Positions 25,056 through 32,223 of a stretch of DNA of 32,346 nt are shown here, one piece after another. The stretch covers positions 1 through 32,346 of the forward strand of contig NZ_SZQL01000030.1 in assembly GCF_005233845.1 (NCBI RefSeq), read 5' to 3'. The position numbers were made by a program, and so were the translations under genes. The notes beneath the pieces are model-generated. The model did no database searches and had not been told where the DNA came from. It saw only the letters and a program-made list of their open reading frames with translations. The stretch's first letter is position 1. Every line of letters begins with the position of its first letter. Source of the DNA: Ilyomonas limi (GTDB lineage: Bacteria > Bacteroidota > Bacteroidia > Chitinophagales > Chitinophagaceae).

Positions 25056-25232
25056 ATGAAAAAATTATTATTAGTTGCAGTAGTTGCAGCAGCTTTATCT
25101 TTTACTGCATGTGGTGGCAGCAATGATGAAAGCACAACAACATCGGACACCTCTACAGTTGTAACCCAGGATACTGCAAAAGTAGTAACTGATACTACCA
25201 TTACAACTGATACTATTAATAATAACAAGTAG
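25056..25232 (+). CDS. Small Thr/Asp-rich lipoprotein (first of two paralogs)
   Basis: This is a 58-aa protein, MKKLLLVAVVAAALSFTACGG then a low-complexity tail of Ser/Thr/Asp (DESTTTSDTSTVVTQDTAK and so on) ending TINNNK. The N-terminus is a lipoprotein signal with the lipid-carrying Cys19 after SFTA. The ATG at 25056 is used; the frame stays open upstream to a TTG at 25005, but that would put a hydrophilic segment before the signal. It resembles its neighbour (25344-25541) in both signal and tail. I see no enzymatic domain; such tails are typical of small envelope lipoproteins of unknown function. It has a GGTTAC-type motif upstream. Confidence 0.75.
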   Translation: MKKLLLVAVVAAALSFTACGGSNDESTTTSDTSTVVTQDTAKVVTDTTITTDTINNNK

Positions 25233-25280
25233 CAAAGCTTAGCTGATTACAACTGAATTTTAAAATTTTTAGTTGTTTTT

Positions 25281-25294
25281 GGGTTACCTCTTTT
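25281..25294 (+). promoter_or_regulatory. GGGTTACCTCTTTT motif before the second lipoprotein gene
   Basis: GGGTTACCTCTTTT, preceded by TTT, shares the ten-base word TTTGGGTTAC with the sigma-gene promoter region. It lies 49 nt before the ATG at 25344, the same distance as for the first paralog. Confidence 0.4.
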
Positions 25295-25343
25295 CATTTT
25301 GGGTATTAATTCTCAAAATTCACTCACAAAACATTCACAACAA

Positions 25344-25541
25344 ATGAAAAAGCTTTTATTGGTTTTAGCAATCGGTGCTTTTGCAGCAGCTTGCGGTGGT
25401 AACACCAGCGATACTACTACAGACAGTACAACAACTACTGTTGATACTACAAGTACGATGATGGCTCCAGCCCCTGCAACAACTGACACAACAACCATGG
25501 GCGCTGATAGCACAACAATGGGTGCTGATTCTACAAAGTAA
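25344..25541 (+). CDS. Small Thr-rich lipoprotein (second of two paralogs)
   Basis: This 65-aa protein is MKKLLLVLAIGAFAAACGG followed by a Thr/Asp/Ser tail that ends in two copies of TMGADST. Cys17 is the predicted lipid-attachment residue. The ATG at 25344 is used; upstream the frame is open to a TTG at 25299, not supported. It shares MKKLLLV, the ACGG lipobox end and the DTTT-rich tail with the gene 112 bp upstream, so the pair looks like a tandem duplication. A terminator follows about 85 bp after the stop. Confidence 0.75.
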   Translation: MKKLLLVLAIGAFAAACGGNTSDTTTDSTTTTVDTTSTMMAPAPATTDTTTMGADSTTMGADSTK

Positions 25542-25626
25542 ATTTATTGTAAGCTACTCACATAGGTCAGTGCTTGCTGACTGATTAGCTGATTAACTTT
25601 TTTCATATGGCAAGCAATCGTTAGAG

Positions 25627-25656
25627 GCCGTCCCTATTCTTAGGGAGGGCTTTTTT
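25627..25656 (+). terminator. Rho-independent terminator of the lipoprotein gene pair
   Basis: GCCGTCCCTA, a 4-nt loop and TAGGGAGGGC form a 10-bp stem with one G-G mismatch, followed by six T. Confidence 0.8.
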
Positions 25657-25860
25657 GTTTGAATATCGTTAATAGATATATTGATGCCTTTATTTGGTAA
25701 TAAGTCCATTTTCAGTTAAATAATATGATATACGTCTGGCTCGTATTTCTAATCTTCCTGCTTATGGTTTGCAGCTGATATGGGTAAACTATTTGAGCCA
25801 GGTATAAGTCCAATAATAAAGCGGTTTGGCACTTTGTCTGTCGCAAACGAACTTTACACT

Positions 25861-26466
25861 ATGAATTATCTTGCCCATGCTTACCTGTCTTTTAACCACC
25901 CCGAAATACTTGCTGGCAATATGATGAGTGATTTTGTAAAGGGTAAGCAAAAGTTTATTTACAGCAACGAGATACAAAAAGGCATTACACTGCACCGCCT
26001 CATAGACCAGTTTACCGATACACATGCCGCCACACACGATGCCAAACAATATTTCAGGCCTGCCGTAGGTTTATATGCCGGTGCTTTTGTAGATATTGTG
26101 TACGACCATTTTTTAGCATTAGATAACACCTTGCATTCTGCACAGGGTTTAGCCCGTTTTGCGGAGACAACTTACGATATACTTGAAAAATTTGAAGTTA
26201 TTTTACCACAAAAATTTGCCCGTATGCTGCCGTATATGCGCACGCAAAACTGGCTATATAACTACCGCACCATTCAAGGTATTGAGAACAGTTTTGGCGG
26301 ATTGGTGCATCGCGCCGTTTACCTCAATAACAGCCTGGCAGCATTCAACGCCTTTATGCAGCATTACGATGAACTGAAACAATGTTATACAGCTTTCTTT
26401 CCAGAAGTAAAGTCGTTCGTCCAGGCGCAATTGTTGCTTTTATCCACCGAAAATAAAGGCATCTAA
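25861..26466 (+). CDS. Acyl-carrier-protein phosphodiesterase-like protein (AcpH/DUF479)
   Basis: This 201-aa protein begins MNYLAHAYLSFNHPEILAGNMMSDFVKGK, the typical AcpH start. The characteristic HRLIDQFTDTHAA and YAGAFVDIVYDHFLA segments (about residues 48-60 and 75-90) carry the His and Asp residues of the metal site. The E. coli enzyme removes the 4'-phosphopantetheine from acyl carrier protein. The ATG at 25861 is chosen because homologs start MNYLAH; the frame is open upstream to 25780 but lacks family similarity. It sits 34 bp before asnB, but asnB has its own promoter box. Confidence 0.85.
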   Translation: MNYLAHAYLSFNHPEILAGNMMSDFVKGKQKFIYSNEIQKGITLHRLIDQFTDTHAATHDAKQYFRPAVGLYAGAFVDIVYDHFLALDNTLHSAQGLARFAETTYDILEKFEVILPQKFARMLPYMRTQNWLYNYRTIQGIENSFGGLVHRAVYLNNSLAAFNAFMQHYDELKQCYTAFFPEVKSFVQAQLLLLSTENKGI

Positions 26467-26488
26467 TTCATTGCTGCAAGCAGCACAT

Positions 26489-26496
26489 TACCTTTA
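26489..26496 (+). promoter_or_regulatory. Candidate -7 box of asnB
   Basis: TACCTTTA (TAnnTTTG with G to A) ends 4 nt before the asnB ATG, which would make the mRNA leaderless. Confidence 0.4.
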
Positions 26497-26500
26497 CACC

Positions 26501-28372
26501 ATGTGCGGTATTGCAGGCATTATTACTCCCCATTCATCATTAATACAACAGCAACGGCTACAGCAAATGGCAGATGCCTTGCGGCACCGCGGACCGGAGC
26601 ACGAAGGCTTTTGGGTAAATGAAGAAAAAACTGTTGGCTTTGCACATCGCCGGCTTTGCATTCTCGATTTATCGCCCGAAGCTAATCAGCCTTTTCACTA
26701 CCTCCATTACACACTTGTTTTTAACGGGGAAATTTATAACTATATCGAGCTAAAAAAGGAGCTTCAGCAGGCTGGATATACTTTCACTACTTCCACCGAT
26801 ACAGAGGTGATTCCGGCTGCGTATGACTATTGGAGCGAAAACTGTTTGCAACATTTTGATGGCATGTTTGCCTTTGCCTTGTACGATGCCAAACAGCAAA
26901 CCCTGTTTATGGCGCGTGATCGCTTTGGTGAAAAACCATTGTATTATTATCCTATATATACGCAACGCGGCAGGTTCGATCAAATTCTGTTTGCCAGCGA
27001 AATAAAAGCCTTGCTGGCAGCAGGCGCAAACAGGCATTTGAATGGTACGATGATGCTCAATTATATTGCCTTGGGCTATGTGCAAAATCCTATTAAAAAA
27101 ACAGAAACATTTTATAGCAATATCCTCTTGCTGCCGCCGGGCAATTGTTTGAGCATTATTCCTTCGCAAGGCAAAATAAGACTGCGTAAATGGTACAAAC
27201 CTGCATTATCAAGTATGATTATTGAGGAGAGCAAAGCAGTTGAACGCTTTGCAGCATTATTTTCCGCATCGGTGCAAAAGCGCCTGCGCAGCGATGTGGC
27301 GGTGGGTACTTCGCTCAGTGGCGGGCTGGATAGCAGCAGCATTGTAGCCGCCATTCATCAGTTAAAAACAAGTGCACCACACTGGACGAATGTGGCATTC
27401 ACAGCAGTATTCAATGGTTTTGAAAAAGACGAAACTGCTTATAGCAAAGAAGTGGCAAATACGTATAATATTCAGCAATATTTTACGCAGCCAACAGCAG
27501 AGGACTGGATAAAAAACTGGCAAGCGTTGATGTACTATCAGGATGAGCCGGTGCAAAGCAGCAGCGTGCTTATACAATACATGGTGTATCAATTGGCAAA
27601 AGAAAAAAACGTTACTGTATTGTTGGATGGACAGGGCGCTGATGAAATATTAGGTGGCTATAAAAAGTATATGCATTGGTATTTACAGCAGCTTTTACTA
27701 CAACGTTTTGCTTTATTTATAAAAGAGAAAAGAGCATTGCGTAAGAACCATTTTTTGCAACAATGGAACTGGAAAAATTATATTGCTGCCTATTATCCGC
27801 ACAAAACGGCAGAACGCCTGCAACAGCAAGCATTGCAACAAATAAACAACCATGCAGCTTTTAATGCTGAGTTTGTGATGCACTACCAAAATAAGGATAC
27901 GCTTATCAAACCGGTAGTACGTCAGTTAGAAGACATATTGCACTACAATACGTTTACTTTTGGACTGGAAGAATTGCTGCGCTATGCCGATAGAAATTCG
28001 ATGGCACATTCTCGCGAAGTGCGCTTGCCTTTTTTACAACATGAGCTGGTTGAGTTTGTTTTCGCATTGCCCGCTAACATGAAAATAAAAGACGGTTTTA
28101 CCAAGTGGATATTGCGCAAAAGCATGGACCATTTTTTACCCAAAAACATCTGCTGGCGCAAAGACAAAACCGGCTACGAACCACCGCAACAGCAATGGAT
28201 GCACAATAAAAGAATACAAGAGATGATATACGAAAGCAAGAAAAAATTAGTTGCTGAAAAAGTGTTGAATGAGCAGGTATTAAGCAAAGCAGTAAAACCC
28301 AAAGGCGCACATGATAAAGACAATTTTGACTTTAGATATTTAAGTGCCGCTACGCTAATGGCAAACGGATGA
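26501..28372 (+). CDS. asnB: Asparagine synthetase B (glutamine-hydrolysing)
   Basis: This 623-aa enzyme makes asparagine from aspartate, glutamine and ATP. The ATG at 26501 is required because Cys2 (MCGIAGI), exposed after Met removal, is the glutaminase nucleophile; a frame extension upstream would bury it. The class II glutaminase half has LRHRGPEHEGFW, HRRLCILDL and LVFNGEIYNY, and MARDRFGEKPLYYY near residue 140. The synthetase half has the PP-loop SLSGGLDSSSIVAA near residue 270 and the LDGQGADEILGGYKKY segment near 380. Members of this family also amidate sugars or peptides in polysaccharide and secondary-metabolite clusters, so a non-asparagine role is possible but less likely. Confidence 0.92.
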   Translation: MCGIAGIITPHSSLIQQQRLQQMADALRHRGPEHEGFWVNEEKTVGFAHRRLCILDLSPEANQPFHYLHYTLVFNGEIYNYIELKKELQQAGYTFTTSTDTEVIPAAYDYWSENCLQHFDGMFAFALYDAKQQTLFMARDRFGEKPLYYYPIYTQRGRFDQILFASEIKALLAAGANRHLNGTMMLNYIALGYVQNPIKKTETFYSNILLLPPGNCLSIIPSQGKIRLRKWYKPALSSMIIEESKAVERFAALFSASVQKRLRSDVAVGTSLSGGLDSSSIVAAIHQLKTSAPHWTNVAFTAVFNGFEKDETAYSKEVANTYNIQQYFTQPTAEDWIKNWQALMYYQDEPVQSSSVLIQYMVYQLAKEKNVTVLLDGQGADEILGGYKKYMHWYLQQLLLQRFALFIKEKRALRKNHFLQQWNWKNYIAAYYPHKTAERLQQQALQQINNHAAFNAEFVMHYQNKDTLIKPVVRQLEDILHYNTFTFGLEELLRYADRNSMAHSREVRLPFLQHELVEFVFALPANMKIKDGFTKWILRKSMDHFLPKNICWRKDKTGYEPPQQQWMHNKRIQEMIYESKKKLVAEKVLNEQVLSKAVKPKGAHDKDNFDFRYLSAATLMANG

Positions 28373-28375
28373 CAT

Positions 28376-28480
28376 GGACTAAAGCATAGATAGATTTCGG
28401 ACGATGATTATTCTGATAAAGAATGCTGATGATACTGATTCATTTACTTAATACATCCTTTCTCAGCCGTGCTTTAGTCC
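28376..28480. repeat. Inverted-repeat-bounded segment after asnB
   Basis: GGACTAAAGCA at 28376-28386 and its exact reverse complement TGCTTTAGTCC at 28470-28480 bound a 105-bp non-coding segment starting just after the asnB stop. It overlaps the start of the degenerate repeat that continues to 28583. There is no ORF inside. Confidence 0.4.
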
Positions 28481-28583
28481 GTGCTATCTGTGTACTAAAA
28501 TAATTCGTGCAATTCGCCTCTTTCGTGCTTTAAAAATCTGTACTTCAGTCAGTGTCATCTGTGTGCTATAATTTCGTGCTATT
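28468..28583. repeat. Degenerate CTGTGTGCTA / TTCGTGC intergenic repeat
   Basis: Two imperfect copies, GTCCGTGCTATCTGTGTACTA and GTCAGTGTCATCTGTGTGCTA, are interleaved with three TTCGTGC units. The family matches words at 17451-17486. It is non-coding. Confidence 0.45.
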
Positions 28584-28601
28584 AAATCACTGCAAATACT
28601 T

Positions 28602-29753
28602 ATGAAAACAAACATTGGCTTAGGAACAAAAATGATACATGCCGGTGCAGAGCCGGATCCTTGCACCGGTGCTATAATGACACCTATTTATCAAACATCA
28701 ACTTACGTGCAGGAGTCGCCGGGTAAGCATAAAGGCTATGAATATGCACGCTCGCAAAATCCTACGCGCTTTGCTTTGGAACGCGCTGTAGCAGAAATAG
28801 AAAACGGTAAATATGGGCTGGTATTCAGCAGCGGCGTGGCAGCAACCGATGCAGTAATAAAATTACTAAAGCCCGGCGATGAGGTGATTGCTGCTGCCGA
28901 TATGTATGGTGGCACATACCGCTTGTTCAGTAAAGTATTTCAAAAGTTTGGAATCATTTTTCACTATGTAAATATGCAGGATGCGGCTGCCATCAAGCCA
29001 TTCATCAATAAAAATACCAGACTCATCTGGACGGAAACACCTACCAATCCATTGATGAATGTTACCGATATTGAAGCAGTTGCCAACATAGCCAAAGCGC
29101 ATAATATTTTGCTTTGCGTAGATAACACCTTTGCTTCGCCTTACTTGCAAAACCCGCTTGACTTTGGTGCCGACATCGTAATGCACTCGGCTACCAAATA
29201 TTTAGGTGGACACAGCGATGTAATACAAGGGTGCCTTATTGTAAATGATGATAAACTGCGTGATGATTTATATTTTATACAAAAAAGTTGCGGCGCTGTA
29301 CCTGGTCCACAAGATTGTTTTTTAGTACTTCGTGGCATTAAAACATTGCACGTGCGTATGCAACGGCACTGCGAAAATGGAGAGCAGGTGGCCCATTACC
29401 TGCGTAGCAATGATAAAGTGCAGCACGTGTACTGGTGTGGCTTTGAAGACCATCCCGGCTATGCGGTTGCTAAAAAACAAATGCGCGGTTTTGGCGGCAT
29501 GATGAGCTTTACATTAAAAGACGACAGCATAGCAACAGCTAACAAAGTATTGTCTTCCACCAAAATATTTTCGTTAGCCGAAAGCCTCGGTGGTGTGGAA
29601 TCATTAATCAACCATCCGGCTTCTATGACACATGCTTCTATACCACGCGAAGAACGTTTGAAAAATGGCTTAACGGACTCTTTAATTCGCCTGAGTGTAG
29701 GTATCGAAGATGCCAAAGATTTAATTGCCGATTTAGCACAGGCAATTGGATGA
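28602..29753 (+). CDS. Cystathionine gamma-synthase/lyase-type PLP enzyme
   Basis: This 383-aa fold-type I enzyme belongs to the Cys/Met-metabolism PLP family. The PLP lysine is Lys199 in HSATKYLGGHSDV. Other features are the N-terminal YQTSTYVQ, YEYARSQNPTR (phosphate-binding Tyr/Arg), SSGVAATDAVIKLLKPGDEV, TPTNPLMNVTDIEAV, VDNTFASPYLQNPLDFGAD and the C-terminal LGGVESLINHPASMTHAS. The family includes cystathionine gamma-synthase (MetB, methionine synthesis) and gamma-lyase (reverse transsulfuration); sequence alone does not separate them well. It is monocistronic between the repeat region and the phosphoesterase. Confidence 0.9.
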   Translation: MKTNIGLGTKMIHAGAEPDPCTGAIMTPIYQTSTYVQESPGKHKGYEYARSQNPTRFALERAVAEIENGKYGLVFSSGVAATDAVIKLLKPGDEVIAAADMYGGTYRLFSKVFQKFGIIFHYVNMQDAAAIKPFINKNTRLIWTETPTNPLMNVTDIEAVANIAKAHNILLCVDNTFASPYLQNPLDFGADIVMHSATKYLGGHSDVIQGCLIVNDDKLRDDLYFIQKSCGAVPGPQDCFLVLRGIKTLHVRMQRHCENGEQVAHYLRSNDKVQHVYWCGFEDHPGYAVAKKQMRGFGGMMSFTLKDDSIATANKVLSSTKIFSLAESLGGVESLINHPASMTHASIPREERLKNGLTDSLIRLSVGIEDAKDLIADLAQAIG

Positions 29754-29843
29754 GATTGGTGAATTTGTGAGTGGTGAGAAAGTGTTACATCACTCACAAC
29801 TGACCATCCACTATTTACAAAGGAGCTATTCAGCGATACAGTT

Positions 29844-30953
29844 TTAAGCAATGGCTGTTTTTGCATCTGCCGCCACCTTGCCTAGCGTCGCTTCTTCCAG
29901 CAATATTCTTAGTGGCGTGCCATTACTGTCGTACTCCCATTTTACCAGTCGTATGCAGCCATCGCATATTTCAATACCGGTAATATCGCCATCGCTAAAG
30001 CAGCAGCAACCGCTATTAAAATAGTTGGGCTTAAAACCGGTAAAATCGGGGAGTACCTCGCCCTTTGTAAAGCGATGATGAATGTGCGATTTTATTTCTT
30101 CCACAGCCTTTGCATCATTCCTTTTTACGGCTTCTGCCAGCCTGTTATACAATCGCTCCAGCAAGGTGAGTGATTCAAACACGGGCTGGTGCGTATGCCC
30201 GGTAATAAGGGCAATATTATTGTTGCTGCTCCACTCATACATCAGCGTATTGTGTGCTGTTTTTAGCTGCGTATCATATGCCGGTGTATTGGGCTTTATA
30301 CACAGGTAAGCCTGCAATTTTGCCCATACGTTCGATACAAACCATTTGCTAAACCAGTTGCCGTCGCTTTGTAAATCGCCCTGATGCCCATGCGTAAGAA
30401 ATAGTTGAAAAGAACGCTCGTGGATATATGTTTGTAAAATCACGCCTTCGTAAATAGTTACCGGCTGTTCATAAATACTTTTCAATTCAGCAGGCGCAGT
30501 AATAAAATCATTGCCCCAATACAAATCGTGGTTGCCAAAGATTTTGAGGTATTTATTTTTTTGCAGGAATAATTTCTCTTTATCAAAAGAAGCGCTATTG
30601 CTTTTTTTCACCGGCGCTAAGGTATTTTCCCAAAGCTCTTCACAATCGCCGAGGTTAATGAAATAATAATCGTTTTGATAATAATAATCTAATGCTGCGA
30701 GATAGTTTTTTTCGCAAGGCATAAAATCGTCCGAATCATTTTTGGCACCTTTATGCTGGTCGGATAACACAACAAACTTATCCCGGTGTATATCGAAAGG
30801 AATGGCCAAGCCTTTTTTAGTATTGCCCTTAATAATCTCCTGGTGCAAATCGGTTAAGGCTTTAAACACACGTGCTTTATCGGGGCGCGAAGACCATTTA
30901 TCAGCAAGTCGCATTACCGGTTTGGTCAGCCATTTTTGAAGCAGCTTGCGCAT
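29844..30953 (-). CDS. Calcineurin-like metallophosphoesterase
   Basis: This 369-aa protein carries the five metallophosphoesterase signatures in order: LSDQHKG (about residue 63), INLGDCEELW (about 98), IFGNHDLYWG (about 138), LTHGHQGD (about 187) and LITGHTHQP (about 254). These place the two-metal site within the first two-thirds. A Cys/Gly-rich YFNSGCCCFSDGDITGIEI segment near 312 and a mixed C-terminus follow. There is no signal peptide, so it is likely cytosolic. The family includes nucleotide, phospholipid and protein phosphatases and the substrate cannot be predicted. It is convergent with the PLP enzyme gene. Confidence 0.88.
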   Translation of the reverse strand: MRKLLQKWLTKPVMRLADKWSSRPDKARVFKALTDLHQEIIKGNTKKGLAIPFDIHRDKFVVLSDQHKGAKNDSDDFMPCEKNYLAALDYYYQNDYYFINLGDCEELWENTLAPVKKSNSASFDKEKLFLQKNKYLKIFGNHDLYWGNDFITAPAELKSIYEQPVTIYEGVILQTYIHERSFQLFLTHGHQGDLQSDGNWFSKWFVSNVWAKLQAYLCIKPNTPAYDTQLKTAHNTLMYEWSSNNNIALITGHTHQPVFESLTLLERLYNRLAEAVKRNDAKAVEEIKSHIHHRFTKGEVLPDFTGFKPNYFNSGCCCFSDGDITGIEICDGCIRLVKWEYDSNGTPLRILLEEATLGKVAADAKTAIA

Positions 30954-30957
30954 AGGC

Positions 30958-30965
30958 TAAAGATA
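30958..30965 (-). promoter_or_regulatory. Candidate -7 box of the metallophosphoesterase gene
   Basis: On the minus strand TATCTTTA ends 4 nt before the ATG, identical to the box before the methyltransferase gene. TTG lies 17 nt upstream of it. Confidence 0.45.
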
Positions 30966-31212
30966 GGTGAGAAAAATATTTACAAGTAGTATGCAAAATG
31001 CTTGCGGAATTTTAGGGATTTTATTTAACCAGGGTTTTGAGTTTGTTATATAGTGATTGATTTTTTTTTCCTGTTGTAAATGGAGCTTGTAAGTGTAGGG
31101 GGAGATGTATTGGAGCTTCGCAAAATGGATCGTATAAATCAATTGCATAAATACCACTGCTTTAGGTGGATTTGCGCAGCTTGATAGTTGGAGTTGCATA
31201 TATTTGGAGTTT

Positions 31213-31221
31213 AGCGGTAAT
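31213..31221 (+). repeat. Left copy of direct repeat AGCGGTAAT
   Basis: AGCGGTAAT occurs here, 24 nt before the start codon of the first cassette ORF, and again at 32216-32224 after the second ORF. The two copies are about 1.0 kb apart and bound an AT-rich unit. Confidence 0.5.
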
Positions 31222-31245
31222 CTTACTAACAGACGAAGTCCTTAA

Positions 31246-31728
31246 ATGAAACACAAAGTAATCGACATCGAAAATAGAGACGAAGTATTACAAAAGTCTG
31301 ATAAACTTATCCACGGTTTAGACGCAGGAATTCAAGCAATATCAATGGACTTCGGTTACCACATTAAAAACACATTTACAGAGCCTAAAATATTTGACCT
31401 TAGAAATAATATTTCTTACAGGCTTAGTAGCTCAAGGTTCCATTTTCATTTGTTATTTCGTCAGTTAAATGATATTCAACTAAAACATGACAACTTAGAA
31501 ATTTCGAATGACATCAGGAATTCTTCTGTATGGCATTTGGAAATTGATAAAAGACAATTAAGCTATTTGCTTGACAGTATCGTCTTTCATCTATCTTCTG
31601 TTTTCGATTATTCAGCCATTTTAATCAATTACATTCTTGCAAAAACAGACGATACACCCAATTGGAATAAAATTGAAAACCATGCAAGAGGTAATTCTGG
31701 TCCGTTTTCAAATGAAAAAATCAAATAA
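31246..31728 (+). CDS. Hypothetical protein, N-terminal part of a probably frameshifted gene
   Basis: This 160-aa ORF starts MKHKVIDIENRDEVLQKSDK, is AT-rich and unlike its neighbours in codon use, and is not recognised. It is mainly helical (FHLLFRQLNDIQL, LSYLLDSIVFHLSSVFDYSAILINYILAK). The reading frame ends at TAA 31726 just after an A6 tract (31715-31720). Removing one A joins it in frame to the next ORF, giving a single protein of about 303 aa. It may therefore be a broken gene, a sequencing error, or a site of ribosomal frameshifting. It lies at the 5' end of the unit bounded by AGCGGTAAT repeats. Confidence 0.55.
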   Translation: MKHKVIDIENRDEVLQKSDKLIHGLDAGIQAISMDFGYHIKNTFTEPKIFDLRNNISYRLSSSRFHFHLLFRQLNDIQLKHDNLEISNDIRNSSVWHLEIDKRQLSYLLDSIVFHLSSVFDYSAILINYILAKTDDTPNWNKIENHARGNSGPFSNEKIK

Positions 31729-32158
31729 TGTAAAAGAATGTGTAGTTGAAGTTCATAATAACTTTGTCAGACAACTTTACGATTATCGTTCAGACATAAT
31801 TCACAGAACGTCTGACATTCTTAGTGCATCTTTTGCTCATGAATTGAAATCAAATAAAAAGACAATACTTTTTTTATCTTCAAAGCTGCAACAGAAAAGA
31901 TTTAAAGGCTTGCAAGACTTAGAAAGTAAATACACCGTTACTTACTTTGTTCATCACTTGATATTACAGACAATTGAGAGTTTAGCAAATTTATTACGAG
32001 TGTTAAGAAACTACATGGAAGACAACTCAAATAATCAAAGTCTAATGGAAGAAGGTAAAGTAATGTTTGCTTACATTGGCGACAACAAAGAAATTGTTTC
32101 GCCAAGCATAATGTATTGGAACGAATTTGAACGTATTTTTCATGAGCAATCTGTATAA
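31712..32158 (+). CDS. Hypothetical protein, C-terminal part with a HEPN-like R-x4-H motif
   Basis: This frame overlaps the end of the previous ORF. The ATG at 31712 gives 148 aa (MKKSNNVKECVVEVHNNFVR); the frame extends further upstream to 31637. The sequence YDYRSDIIHRTSD (about residues 25-37) contains an R-x4-H pattern like the catalytic motif of HEPN nucleases, on a helical background, and the same protein continues IESLANLLRVLRNYMED. The HEPN relation is only suggestive. Its likely partner is the upstream ORF, either as one frameshifted gene or as a translationally coupled pair (17-nt overlap). It ends 5 bp before a structured 60-nt element. Confidence 0.5.
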   Translation: MKKSNNVKECVVEVHNNFVRQLYDYRSDIIHRTSDILSASFAHELKSNKKTILFLSSKLQQKRFKGLQDLESKYTVTYFVHHLILQTIESLANLLRVLRNYMEDNSNNQSLMEEGKVMFAYIGDNKEIVSPSIMYWNEFERIFHEQSV

Positions 32159-32162
32159 AAAC

Positions 32163-32222
32163 TACCGCTAACATTGGTATTGCCAATAGTGGGGCTTGAC
32201 ATTGAAACAATCAGCAGCGGTA
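32163..32222 (+). repeat. Structured 3' element, attC-like
   Basis: Outer arms TACCGCT (32163-32169) and AGCGGTA (32216-32222) are complementary. Inside are two smaller dyads, ATTGG-5 nt-CCAAT (32173-32187) and an ATTG-AAA-CAAT (32201-32211) hairpin. The layout (ORF stop, then a short folded element ending in the same core as the 5' boundary) recalls integron attC sites, but the exact RYYYAAC/GTTRRRY cores are not present. Confidence 0.4.
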
Positions 32223-32223
32223 A

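Noticed and set aside
30740-30770. TTTTGGCACC-type sigma54-like text within the metallophosphoesterase gene
   Set aside because: The -12 half is misplaced by one base, it lies inside a coding sequence and points away from any start codon.
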